12,448 nt of DNA from CAZVFX01 sp964626565 (GCA_964626565.1 CAZVFX010000165.1:1-12448); one strand, 5' to 3'. Numbered from the stretch's first letter, positions 5,543-12,448 are shown. Notes: generated by a model from the sequence alone, not told the origin. A program made the numbers and translations.

Positions 5543-8071
5543 CTAATCTCGAATTTGTCTCTTGATCAACTCAATCTGAACCGGAGTGAGGCGGTCGCCC
5601 ATTATCTTCAGGTATTTCTTGAGGTGGGTGGCGCCCTTGCCGTAGTCGCCTTTGGCGTTGTAGGCTTTGCCCAGGCGCTTGTGGAGGTCGGCGGAGCCGT
5701 ATGCTTTGAGGGCCTGGCGGTAGTAGAGGATTGCGGTGGAGTAGTCGCCGTTACCCATGGCTTCGTTGCCCTTTGACTTGAGTTCGGCCGACTTCTGTTT
5801 GGCGACCTCTTTCTGGGATGCGGCAGCTTCCTCGGCTTTGCGCTCCTCCTCTTCCTTCTTGCGCTTCTCGGCTTCGACGCGCTTCTTCTCCTCTTCTTCT
5901 TTGCGCTTCTTGTCAGCCTGCTCCTTCTTCTTCTTCTCTTCCTGGCGACGCTTCTCTTCCTCTGCCTTGAGGCGAGCGAGTTCCTCCTTGGAAGGAGCCA
6001 CCGATTCTTTGAGCGCGGCGATGACTTCCGGCTCCAGGGAGTCCCTGCGGACGAGGGATTTTCCAAAGTCTACGGCTACCCGGGACACATCCTCGGTGCC
6101 GAGCCGCGACTGGAGGGTTTCGAACTCCCCGTCCAGTTCGGTAAGCTGCTGAAGCAGCGGCGCGAACTCCTGCCCTTTGTCCTCGTAGCCGGCCTCGACC
6201 CAGGCGGTTTGTCGTTCCTCAACTTCCTTCTTCAGCTTGGCTACCACGTCTCGATGTCCGGCAATTTCGGTGGTCAACGCTTCGACCTTTTTCTTGCGCT
6301 CCTCCTCGCCCAACGGGACCACTTCGGCCAGCAGCGGTTCCGCGCCGGCATGGAGTCGCACCAGCCCTTCCTTCTCCGAGACCACCGCCTTCTCCGCTTC
6401 CTCCAGGCGCCCCTCATGCACCTTGTCCAGCGCCTGCTGCATCCGGTCCCTTCCGGAAAGACACTCATCCAGAATGGCCTGAATTGCGTCCACCTTGTCC
6501 TGCCTTGAAATGCTCTTCCACTGGTCGCGACGCTCGGTCAGACCGCGGCAGGTGGCTTCCGCCTCCTCCTTGACTTTCTGCATATCGGTGAGCACCGCTG
6601 CGGTGCGCTGGAGCACCTTGTGTTTCTCAGCTTCGCTGGCGGAACCCCCGGTCTTGGGCCCGTCCCCTACCACCGGCGGCGTCTCCGGGGCCGCATCGGG
6701 CTGCGGCGCGGTCACATCCGCCGCAACCGGGCGCACTTCTTCGGGAGGGTCGTCACGGGCGACAACCTGTTCTTCAGCGGACTTCACATCCTCCTCAACC
6801 GCGACCTCTCCCAACCAGCCGGTGCCGGCGAGGAAACGATCGTAGGCGAACCAACCGCCCGCGCCCAGTACTGCAAGCACCAGCAGGGTGATCACCACCT
6901 TGGCTCCCGCCCCCATGCCGGTGTGAGGCATGAGCGCTTCGTCCTCGTAGGTCGCCTCCTCCATAAGCTCATCAAGGGCGGCACGGGGAGTGTAGGGAGT
7001 GGTGGCGTCGGTAGGAATTCGCTTGGGCGTTTCAGCGGTCCCTGCGCTCTTGTCCATCTGCGCAGTGCTCGGGCGATTCATGGGCGCAGTCTGGGAGAAC
7101 GCAGCGTCATCAGACTCGACTATCTGGCGCACGGAAACCAACTCGTCCTTCACTTCCATGCAACTGGCGGGACGCAGCTCTTTTTCCTTCGCCATGAGGG
7201 TGAAGATGAGTTGCTCGATGGCAGGATGGATGTTGGGGTTGATCTCCCGGGGAGCCGTCGGCTCCTGAGTCAGGTGTTTGGTCACCACACCGATGGGCGT
7301 GTCCCCGGTAAACGGCAGCTTACCGGTGGAGAGCTGATAGATAATCACTCCCAACGAGTAGATGTCGGAGCGGGCGTCCAGCACCTCGCCCCGGGCCTGC
7401 TCGGGAGACATGTATTCCGGGGTGCCGCAAACGATGCCGGCCATGGTATGGAAGGTCTCGGGGTTCTCGCCGCCGGGGTCCCGAATCTTGGCGATACCGA
7501 AGTCGAGAACGGTGACGAAGTCCTTCTGGTGCCGCCGGTCCTCCACCATGATGTTCTCAGGCTTCAAATCCCGGTGGATGATGCCCTGAGCATGGGCTTC
7601 GTCGAGAGCTGAGCAAATCTGCTCCGTCAATCCCAGCATGCGCGCCGGATGGAGCGGGAACTCCTTCTTCAGCAACTGCGCAAGGTCCCGCCCATCGATG
7701 AAATCCATCGCGATGTAGTGGGTGCCGTCCTTGGTGGTGCCGAAATCGATGATGTTGATGGCGTTGGGATGCTTCAGGCGGCTGGCCGCCCTCGCCTCAC
7801 GATGAAAACGCTTTGACAGCGTCACGTCGCCGGTAAGGTGCGGATGGAGCACTTTGATGCAGACGATTTTGCCTAAGGTTATCTGCTCGGCCCGGTAGAT
7901 GCTGCCCATGGCGCCTTCGCCCACGAGCTCCTGGACCAGGAATTTCTCCGCAATGGTCCGGCCTACCAGACCGTGCTCTTCAGCATCCTGTGCGGGGATA
8001 GCCTCACCACAGTTCGGACAGAACCTGGTGCTATCGGCGACATCAGTAAAACACTTGGGGCAATTCTTCAC
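5543..8071 (-). CDS. Transmembrane Ser/Thr protein kinase with zinc ribbon, coiled coil and TPR
   Basis: Hanks-type kinase of 842 residues from the GTG start. In order: an N-terminal zinc ribbon (Cys4-X2-Cys7 and Cys18-X2-Cys21); a kinase domain (about 36-310) with P-loop GEGAMG (51-56), catalytic Lys73 in CIKV, HRDLKPEN (166-173), DFG (190-192) and GTPEYMSPEQ (216-225), so all catalytic elements are intact; a Thr/Pro-rich linker that may be phosphorylated; one transmembrane helix (about 392-410); an acidic Pro-rich stretch; helical segments; a dense Lys/Glu helix (about 694-759); and a TPR pair (about 762-829). The kinase should face the cytoplasm and the coil and TPR the periplasm. A TTG start at 8089 is possible, but it lies only about 7 bases from the predicted transcription start and lacks a ribosome binding site; GTG at 8071 begins directly at the zinc ribbon. 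It is a single gene, convergent with metG. Substrates are unknown. Confidence 0.92.
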   Translation of the reverse strand: MKNCPKCFTDVADSTRFCPNCGEAIPAQDAEEHGLVGRTIAEKFLVQELVGEGAMGSIYRAEQITLGKIVCIKVLHPHLTGDVTLSKRFHREARAASRLKHPNAINIIDFGTTKDGTHYIAMDFIDGRDLAQLLKKEFPLHPARMLGLTEQICSALDEAHAQGIIHRDLKPENIMVEDRRHQKDFVTVLDFGIAKIRDPGGENPETFHTMAGIVCGTPEYMSPEQARGEVLDARSDIYSLGVIIYQLSTGKLPFTGDTPIGVVTKHLTQEPTAPREINPNIHPAIEQLIFTLMAKEKELRPASCMEVKDELVSVRQIVESDDAAFSQTAPMNRPSTAQMDKSAGTAETPKRIPTDATTPYTPRAALDELMEEATYEDEALMPHTGMGAGAKVVITLLVLAVLGAGGWFAYDRFLAGTGWLGEVAVEEDVKSAEEQVVARDDPPEEVRPVAADVTAPQPDAAPETPPVVGDGPKTGGSASEAEKHKVLQRTAAVLTDMQKVKEEAEATCRGLTERRDQWKSISRQDKVDAIQAILDECLSGRDRMQQALDKVHEGRLEEAEKAVVSEKEGLVRLHAGAEPLLAEVVPLGEEERKKKVEALTTEIAGHRDVVAKLKKEVEERQTAWVEAGYEDKGQEFAPLLQQLTELDGEFETLQSRLGTEDVSRVAVDFGKSLVRRDSLEPEVIAALKESVAPSKEELARLKAEEEKRRQEEKKKKEQADKKRKEEEEKKRVEAEKRKKEEEERKAEEAAASQKEVAKQKSAELKSKGNEAMGNGDYSTAILYYRQALKAYGSADLHKRLGKAYNAKGDYGKGATHLKKYLKIMGDRLTPVQIELIKRQIRD

Positions 8072-8102
8072 GCGGCAGCCATCCGTCAATTAACGCGTAC
8101 TT

Positions 8103-8131
8103 CTTATAAACCCATTTAACAGGGTTATCAA
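8103..8131 (-). promoter_or_regulatory. Predicted sigma70 promoter of the kinase gene
   Basis: On the minus strand, TTGATA (8131-8126), a 17-bp spacer, then TATAAG (8108-8103). These boxes are the strongest combined match in the window. A start near 8096 leaves a leader of about 25 bases to GTG 8071, with only a weak GGATGG as ribosome binding site. A 5-bp inverted repeat, AACCC (8109-8113) and GGGTT (8122-8126), fills the spacer; it is short enough to be chance, but operators of MerR-type regulators occupy this position. Confidence 0.6.
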
Positions 8132-8212
8132 GTTTTGTTGGACACACCGCGGCGAAATTGCTACACAGATTAGCGGTTTATCTGCTCTTTTCTCCAAAGG
8201 CGAGGTGACGCG

Positions 8213-9391
8213 ATGCGAAATGTGTACATAGTCGGTAGCGCCAGAACCCCTCTCGGCAGTTTTCAGGGCAGTCTCTCTTCAGTTTCAGCAGCCAACCTGG
8301 GCGCGGTAGCGATCAAGGCTGCACTCGAACGCGCCGGAGTACCGGGCGACAAAGTGGACGAACTGGTCATGGGCAACGTTCTGCTCGGCGGCCAGGGACA
8401 AGCGCCGGCGCGGCAGGCCTGCATCTATGCGGGGGTGCCCCGTTCAGTGCCCTGCGTCACGCTGGCCAAGGTGTGCGGTTCCGGATTGCGGACCGTCATG
8501 ATGGGTGCCGCATCGATCAAGGCGGGTGACGCCGACGTGGTGGTTGCGGGCGGTATGGAGAACATGACCCAGGTCCCCTATGCGCTGCCCAAGGCGCGGG
8601 CCGGCTATCGCATGGGCAATGGCCAACTAATAGACCTCATGGTCAATGACGGACTGTGGGATGTATACAACGACGTCCACATGGGCGTCGCTGCAGAAAT
8701 GTGTGCGGAAGAGATGAACATCTCCCGCGAGGAGCAGGACGACTTCGCCATTGCCAGTTACAAGAAGGCGATTGCGTCCATCGAGAGCGGGGATTTCCAA
8801 CGGGAAATTGCGCCGGTGGAAGTGAAGGGCAGAAAGGGGCAGGTTACGGTGGTAGACTCCGACGAAGAACCTTTCCGCGCCAAGCTGGACAAGATCCCTT
8901 CCCTGCGGCCGGCGTTCAAGAAAGACGGGACCGTGACCGCGGCCAACGCCTCCAGTATCAATGATGGGGCTGCCGCGGTGGTGCTGGCTTCCGAGGAAAA
9001 AGTCAACGAATTGGGACTGACGCCGAAGTTCAAAATCACCGGCTATGCCGGCTTCGCCCAGGCTCCCGAACTGTTCACTACCGCACCGGCCGGGGCTATC
9101 AAGAAAGTGTTCGCCCAGACCGGCCTCAACGACTCGGACATCGACCTGTACGAGATCAACGAGGCGTTCTCCGTGGTGGGCATCGCCAACAACCGGCTGT
9201 GCGAGTTGGATCCTGCCAAAGTGAACGTTCGTGGCGGCGCGGTCGCGCTGGGTCACCCCATCGGGGCCAGCGGCGCCCGCATTCTGGTGACGCTGCTCCA
9301 CACGCTGGAAGATACCGGCGGGAACCGTGGCCTGGCGAGCCTGTGCATCGGCGGCGGCGAGGGCGTAGCCCTCATCGTCGAATCGGTCTAG
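8213..9391 (+). CDS. Acetyl-CoA C-acetyltransferase (thiolase)
   Basis: Thiolase of 392 residues, the normal length for the degradative/biosynthetic thiolase family. It either condenses two acetyl-CoA to acetoacetyl-CoA or cleaves 3-ketoacyl-CoA. The nucleophile is Cys88 in KVCGSGLRT. The NEAF loop is at 316-319, the catalytic His348 lies in GHPIGASGA, and the second catalytic cysteine Cys378 lies in SLCIGGGEG, so the active site is complete. GAGGTGA (8202-8208) precedes the ATG. It is the first gene of a plus-strand operon, 15 bp ahead of an enoyl-CoA hydratase. The gap to the divergent kinase is about 140 bp; no convincing promoter for the thiolase was found there. Acetoacetyl-CoA thiolase is the likeliest activity, but chain-length preference cannot be read from sequence. 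Confidence 0.94.
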   Translation: MRNVYIVGSARTPLGSFQGSLSSVSAANLGAVAIKAALERAGVPGDKVDELVMGNVLLGGQGQAPARQACIYAGVPRSVPCVTLAKVCGSGLRTVMMGAASIKAGDADVVVAGGMENMTQVPYALPKARAGYRMGNGQLIDLMVNDGLWDVYNDVHMGVAAEMCAEEMNISREEQDDFAIASYKKAIASIESGDFQREIAPVEVKGRKGQVTVVDSDEEPFRAKLDKIPSLRPAFKKDGTVTAANASSINDGAAAVVLASEEKVNELGLTPKFKITGYAGFAQAPELFTTAPAGAIKKVFAQTGLNDSDIDLYEINEAFSVVGIANNRLCELDPAKVNVRGGAVALGHPIGASGARILVTLLHTLEDTGGNRGLASLCIGGGEGVALIVESV

Positions 9392-9406
9392 TTTAGGAGG
9401 AAGAAA

Positions 9407-10189
9407 ATGACTGACTGCGTGGTAAAATATGGCGTTGACGGCGGGGCTGCGATTGTCACCATCGACCGCCCCAAGGCTCTTAACGCGTTGAATCCCACGG
9501 TGCTGGAGCAGTTGGCCGACGCACTGCGCAAAGCGGGAGCAGACGGCGACGTCCGCGGCGTCATCATCACCGGCGGCGGGGACAAAGCGTTTGTGGCCGG
9601 CGCAGACATCGCGGCCATGTCCAACATGACCCCTGAAGAAGGACTGCAGTTTGCCGGTTTCGGCTTGTCCGTGCTGGGGCTCATCGAGGAGTTGCCCAAG
9701 CCGGTTATTGCCGCGGTGAACGGTTTTGCGCTGGGCGGCGGCACCGAATTGGCTCTGGCATGCGACATGATCTATGCCTCTCCCCGGGCCAAAATGGGGC
9801 AGCCCGAGGTCAAGCTGGGGATCATCCCCGGTTTCGGGGGGACTCAGCGGCTGGCCCGCCTGGTGGGCCGCAACCGGGCCAAGGAGTTGGTGTTGACGGG
9901 CGACATCATCGATGCGGAAACCGCGCTTGGCTACGGCCTGGTGCAAAAGATCGTACCTTCCGAAGAGCTGATGGACTATTGTAAAGGGGTAATCGCCCGC
10001 ATCGGCGGCAACGGGCCGCTGGCAGTGGCCCGGTCCAAGTCCGCGATCAATGATGGCGTGGACCTGCCGCTGGCGGAAGGGCTGGAAGTTGAGAAGCAGG
10101 CCTTCAGCGGCCTGTTCGGTACTCATGGGCAGCGGGAAGGCATGTCGGCATTTCTGGAGAAGCGGGCGCCTGAGTTCAAGAACGAGTAG
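9407..10189 (+). CDS. Enoyl-CoA hydratase (crotonase family)
   Basis: Crotonase-fold protein of 260 residues, the usual length. The oxyanion-hole segments are GGGDKAFVAGADI (57-69) and NGFALGGGTELALACD (105-120). Both catalytic glutamates of true hydratases are present: Glu114 in GGGTE and Glu134 in GQPEVKLG. This favours 2-enoyl-CoA hydration to 3-hydroxyacyl-CoA over isomerase or dehalogenase subfamilies. The ATG has an AGGAGG site 6 bases upstream (about 9396-9401) and follows the thiolase stop by 15 bp; the B12-binding protein follows 12 bp later. Short-chain substrates such as crotonyl-CoA are inferred from the thiolase neighbour. No 3-hydroxyacyl-CoA dehydrogenase or acyl-CoA dehydrogenase is in this window, so the pathway is incomplete here. 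Confidence 0.92.
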   Translation: MTDCVVKYGVDGGAAIVTIDRPKALNALNPTVLEQLADALRKAGADGDVRGVIITGGGDKAFVAGADIAAMSNMTPEEGLQFAGFGLSVLGLIEELPKPVIAAVNGFALGGGTELALACDMIYASPRAKMGQPEVKLGIIPGFGGTQRLARLVGRNRAKELVLTGDIIDAETALGYGLVQKIVPSEELMDYCKGVIARIGGNGPLAVARSKSAINDGVDLPLAEGLEVEKQAFSGLFGTHGQREGMSAFLEKRAPEFKNE

Positions 10190-10201
10190 TACGGAGGAGT
10201 C

Positions 10202-10618
10202 ATGACGGATACAAGAATTCGAGTGTTGGTGGCCAAGCCTGGATTAGATGGGCACGATCGCGGCGCCAAGGTAGTGGCGCGGGCGCTGAGAGACGGTGGG
10301 ATGGAGGTTATCTATACCGGCCTGCACCAGACCCCCGAGATGATAGTCAACGCTGCGATCCAGGAAGACGCCGACGTGGTGGGTATATCCGTCATGTCCG
10401 GCGCCCACAATCATCTCATCCCGGAAATCTGCCGGCTGCTCACCGAAAAAGGGGCCAAGGACATTCCGGTGGTGTTGGGCGGCATCATCCCCCAAACCGA
10501 TTTTGACGCCATGGAAGAAGCCGGAGTGAGGGCTATCTACACCCCCGGCACCTCACTGGCCGAGTTGGTGGACGGGGTGAAGAACCTGGGCGAGCAGAAA
10601 CGCCAGGCCGAGATTTGA
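10202..10618 (+). CDS. Stand-alone B12-binding subunit of an acyl-CoA mutase (methylmalonyl-CoA mutase C-terminal type)
   Basis: Cobalamin-binding Rossmann-like domain of 138 residues. It carries DGHDRG (16-21), where His18 should be the lower axial ligand to cobalt, the SVMSGAH segment (63-69) of the nucleotide-tail pocket, and LGGIIP. The opening VLVAKPGLDGHDRGAKV is typical of methylmalonyl-CoA mutase C-terminal domains. Encoded separately, it must pair with a catalytic subunit that is not in the window. This size matches small subunits of archaeal-type methylmalonyl-CoA mutase and also of isobutyryl-CoA and 2-hydroxyisobutyryl-CoA mutases, so the substrate is open. A GGAGGAG site lies just before the ATG, 12 bp after the hydratase. 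Its stop codon overlaps the TTG start of the next gene by 4 bp. Confidence 0.92.
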   Translation: MTDTRIRVLVAKPGLDGHDRGAKVVARALRDGGMEVIYTGLHQTPEMIVNAAIQEDADVVGISVMSGAHNHLIPEICRLLTEKGAKDIPVVLGGIIPQTDFDAMEEAGVRAIYTPGTSLAELVDGVKNLGEQKRQAEI

Positions 10619-11538
10619 CCGAGCCGGCGGTCTCCCGCCCCTTCATCTCAGCCAGCCGCCGTACCGACATACCTGCCTGGTATGCCCCATGGTTCATGAA
10701 CCGGATACGAGCCGGCTGGTGCCGCACCCGGAACCCTTTCAGACCTACCCAGACCTTCCGAATCAGCCTTGACCCTGAAGACGTAAAGGCCATCTTCTTC
10801 TGGACTCGCTGGCCCACGCCGATGTTTCCCCACCTCGACGAGCTTACCAGCCTGGGACACCGGTTCATCTTCCACGTCACGCTCACGGGGCTGCCGGCCC
10901 CCCTCGAACCCGAGCACTGGCGCATCGAAGAACGCATCGCGGCGATCCGGAAGCTCGCCACTCTCATCGGCAGAGAGAGGGTCTGGTGGCGCTACGACCC
11001 GATTATCCTCGGCGAACAATTTCCACCCTCCCTTCACCTCTCGACCTTCTCCCGGCTGTCGGCTGAATTGGCCGACAGCACCTCCCGAGTCACCATGTCG
11101 GTGATCGACTGGTATCGAAAGACCGAGCGCCGCACTGCTCCGGTCGCGGCGGAGACGGGGGAACTCCACCGGCTGCGCGGCGACGAGGGGCAGGTGAAGG
11201 AGCTGGCCCGCACCCTGGCCGACCACGCCCGCATGCGGGGCATCGAGCCGTATTCCTGTTGCGAGCCGGGGCTGGCGGAGGCAGGTATTCCACGCGGCGC
11301 GTGCATCGATGGTGCGGCTGCGGACCGACTGTTCGGCACCACGACCGCCAGGGACCGGGACAAGGGACAGCGGCCTCACTGCCTCTGCGCACCCAGCTTC
11401 GACATCGGTGCAAACTCCACCTGCCTGGGTGGATGCCCTTATTGCTACAGCACATCGAACCATGAAACCGCGCTCTCAAATCACGCCCGCCATAACCGGG
11501 ACGGAGAGTACCTGATCGACCCTCCAATTAAGCGCTGA
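10615..11538 (+). CDS. DUF1848 family protein with a radical-SAM-like cysteine motif
   Basis: Recognised as DUF1848 from the N-terminal SASRRTDIPAWYAPWFMNRI (12-31), RNPF (39-42), FFWTRWP (61-67) and RYDPII (126-131). The function of the family is unknown. The C-terminus has CX3CX2C at Cys270, Cys274 and Cys277 (in TCLGGCPYCYS), the same spacing as the Fe-S motif of radical SAM enzymes but at the opposite end of the protein, preceded by a Cys256-X-Cys258 pair and DIG (263-265). Cys215, Cys216 and Cys230 are additional. An Fe-S cluster is therefore likely. The start is a TTG at 10615 overlapping the previous stop (TTGA), so translation is probably coupled to the B12 subunit; no in-frame ATG precedes the conserved region. 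At 307 residues it appears full length. A link to B12 or acyl-CoA mutase chemistry is inferred from position only. Confidence 0.88.
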   Translation: MTEPAVSRPFISASRRTDIPAWYAPWFMNRIRAGWCRTRNPFRPTQTFRISLDPEDVKAIFFWTRWPTPMFPHLDELTSLGHRFIFHVTLTGLPAPLEPEHWRIEERIAAIRKLATLIGRERVWWRYDPIILGEQFPPSLHLSTFSRLSAELADSTSRVTMSVIDWYRKTERRTAPVAAETGELHRLRGDEGQVKELARTLADHARMRGIEPYSCCEPGLAEAGIPRGACIDGAAADRLFGTTTARDRDKGQRPHCLCAPSFDIGANSTCLGGCPYCYSTSNHETALSNHARHNRDGEYLIDPPIKR

Positions 11539-11577
11539 CCTCCTGATATTGCAGTTTTTTGTCCGCCTCCTATTGCA
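11539..11577 (+). repeat. Imperfect direct repeat upstream of the TPR gene
   Basis: CCTCCT-GAT-ATTGCA (11539-11553) is echoed by CCTCCT-ATTGCA (11566-11577), with a 27-bp offset and a 3-bp indel. The second copy runs into the -35 box. It may be a pair of regulator sites or a small duplication. Confidence 0.4.
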
Positions 11578-11601
11578 TTGCGTCAGTACCCCGCCTATAA
11601 T
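11573..11601 (+). promoter_or_regulatory. Predicted sigma70 promoter of the TPR/zincin-like gene
   Basis: TTGCAT (11573-11578), a 17-bp spacer, then a perfect TATAAT (11596-11601). The predicted start near 11608 gives a leader of about 33 bases to ATG 11641. The in-frame TTG at 11578, which would extend the ORF by 21 codons, lies at the end of the -35 box and so upstream of the transcript. Confidence 0.55.
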
Positions 11602-11640
11602 GAGTTCGATTCTGTCAGTTCCTTAACTTTGGAAGTCTTT

Positions 11641-12444
11641 ATGGTCCGTGACCGGGATGAGCTTTTAGAGCACGTAGAATGGCTCCTGAATGAAGGTGAG
11701 CCGGAGCGCGCCTGGATGCTGTGTAAGCGCGGCTTGCGCCGGTTCCCCAAGGACCCGGAGTTGTGGTTCTGCCTCGGTGATTCACTGCTGGAATCAGGCC
11801 GGTTCGGTTCCTCGGATAAGGCATTTCGAAGGGCGTGCGAATTGCGGACAAACTGGGCGTTCCCCATGGCCAAGCGGGCGGAAGCGCTGCTGATGCAGGG
11901 AAGGGTACGCAAGGCCGCAGACCTGGCAGAGCTTGCCCACGAGGCGGACCGGGACCTGCCCCACTCCTCGTACGTAAAGGCGCTCATTCATGACGTAGAA
12001 GGAGATGAAGGCGCAGCCTACTTCTTCTATCGACGGGCCCAGAAGCTCTCCCCCGATGAGTACTTTGCCCCGGCGCGGGTTTCCTACGAGCGCTTCATGA
12101 AGGAGTTCGATGCCGCGCTAAAGCACCTCAACTCGGCCTGCTGCATGACGGAACAGATTGAAGGCACGCGCTGGCTGGTGCTGGAGCGGGTCGACCACTC
12201 CATTCCCGAACTGAAGAAGCTCCAACCCATGGCCCTGTGCCACCTGGAGACCAAGCCTGCACCTGAAAACACCGAGGACGGGCCCTCTGAGCTTCCCCTC
12301 ATCGAAACCGGATTCATCTTCCGCCGCAATATCGAGCGTATCTGCCGCACCGCGGACGACATCTGCACCCAGATCTACTTCTCCATTCTGGACGAATTGG
12401 AAGCGCTGGCCGAAGAAGCGGAAGAGGATGAGGAGAAGGACTAG
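11641..12444 (+). CDS. TPR-like protein with a degenerate zincin_1 metallopeptidase-like C-terminus
   Basis: A 267-residue protein with no signal peptide. Residues 1-165 are amphipathic helical repeats of TPR character, for example ERAWMLCKRGLRRFPKDPEL at 22-41 followed by LGDSLLESGRF. The rest resembles the small zincin_1 metallopeptidase family (PF06262): LERVDHSIPEL then a short strand ending in LETKPAPE, and FIFRRNIERICR (225-236), which corresponds to the family's IxLYRRNIE segment. Where family members have HExxHH about 15-20 residues later, this protein has ILDELEAL (249-256), so only the glutamate survives and zinc binding is unlikely. It ends in an acidic tail. I start at ATG 11641, with GGAAG five bases upstream, because the upstream TTG lies in the promoter. 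The TPR call is fairly sure; the zincin relation is my inference from recalled family motifs. Confidence 0.8.
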   Translation: MVRDRDELLEHVEWLLNEGEPERAWMLCKRGLRRFPKDPELWFCLGDSLLESGRFGSSDKAFRRACELRTNWAFPMAKRAEALLMQGRVRKAADLAELAHEADRDLPHSSYVKALIHDVEGDEGAAYFFYRRAQKLSPDEYFAPARVSYERFMKEFDAALKHLNSACCMTEQIEGTRWLVLERVDHSIPELKKLQPMALCHLETKPAPENTEDGPSELPLIETGFIFRRNIERICRTADDICTQIYFSILDELEALAEEAEEDEEKD

Positions 12445-12448
12445 ACCT

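Noticed and set aside
6620..7612. A 330-codon plus-strand open frame within the kinase gene
   Set aside because: It is antisense to the kinase domain and transmembrane segment, with no ribosome binding site or recognisable product.
8138..8167. TTGGAC with 17-18 bp spacing to TACACA as the thiolase promoter
   Set aside because: The -10 match is only 3 of 6, and no alternative in the gap is clearly better, so no promoter is called for this operon.
8090..8212. Cobalamin riboswitch ahead of the B12-linked operon
   Set aside because: The gap is too short and shows no B12-box-like sequence or long-range stem pattern of that riboswitch class.
8627..10126. A 499-codon minus-strand open frame opposite the thiolase and hydratase genes
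   Set aside because: It spans two real genes and their gap on the other strand, and its His/Gln/Gly-rich translation has no recognisable domain. It is a composition artefact.
11545..11560. CTG-ATATTG-CAG followed by six T as an intrinsic terminator after DUF1848
   Set aside because: A 3-bp stem is far too weak to terminate transcription, despite the T run.

Overview
The window comes from a GC-rich (roughly 60% by eye) bacterial chromosome. A membrane Ser/Thr kinase with an N-terminal zinc ribbon and C-terminal coiled coil and TPR, a stand-alone B12-binding mutase subunit, a thiolase/crotonase pair and a secreted M3 peptidase together suggest an uncultured deltaproteobacterial or Myxococcota-like lineage. 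That placement is an inference from gene content; there is no rRNA or other phylogenetic marker beyond metG. I see no mobile element, tRNA, rRNA or CRISPR array, and gene packing is ordinary for a chromosome.

Layout. (1) 148-3311, minus strand: a tight three-gene operon transcribed HIT-family nucleotide-binding protein, then PHP-family phosphoesterase, then an exported oligoendopeptidase F. HIT and PHP overlap by one base (TGATG), and pepF starts 18 bp after PHP with its own strong Shine-Dalgarno site. (2) 3442-5454, plus strand: metG (methionyl-tRNA synthetase), divergent from the operon. The 130-bp divergent gap holds two back-to-back sigma70-like promoters, a perfect 8-8-8 inverted repeat lying between and against their -35 boxes, and a hairpin directly before the metG ribosome binding site. 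(3) 5455-5542: a convergent gap made largely of two octamer-based tandem repeats. (4) 5543-8071, minus strand: a transmembrane Ser/Thr protein kinase with a good promoter, whose position argues for a GTG start. (5) 8213-11538, plus strand: thiolase, enoyl-CoA hydratase, a stand-alone B12-binding mutase subunit, and a DUF1848 protein carrying a CX3CX2C cysteine motif. Gaps are 15 bp, 12 bp and a 4-bp overlap, so this is very probably one operon of acyl-CoA metabolism. (6) 11641-12444, plus strand: a TPR-type protein with its own TATAAT promoter. Its C-terminus looks like a zincin_1 metallopeptidase domain that has lost its HExxH motif.

No complete new defence or mobile system is visible. The most worthwhile leads are the DUF1848 gene translationally coupled to the B12 subunit, the apparent dead-zincin/TPR protein, and the divergent HIT/metG control region. 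Start codons were revised for HIT, PHP, metG, the kinase and the TPR protein using ribosome binding sites and promoter positions.
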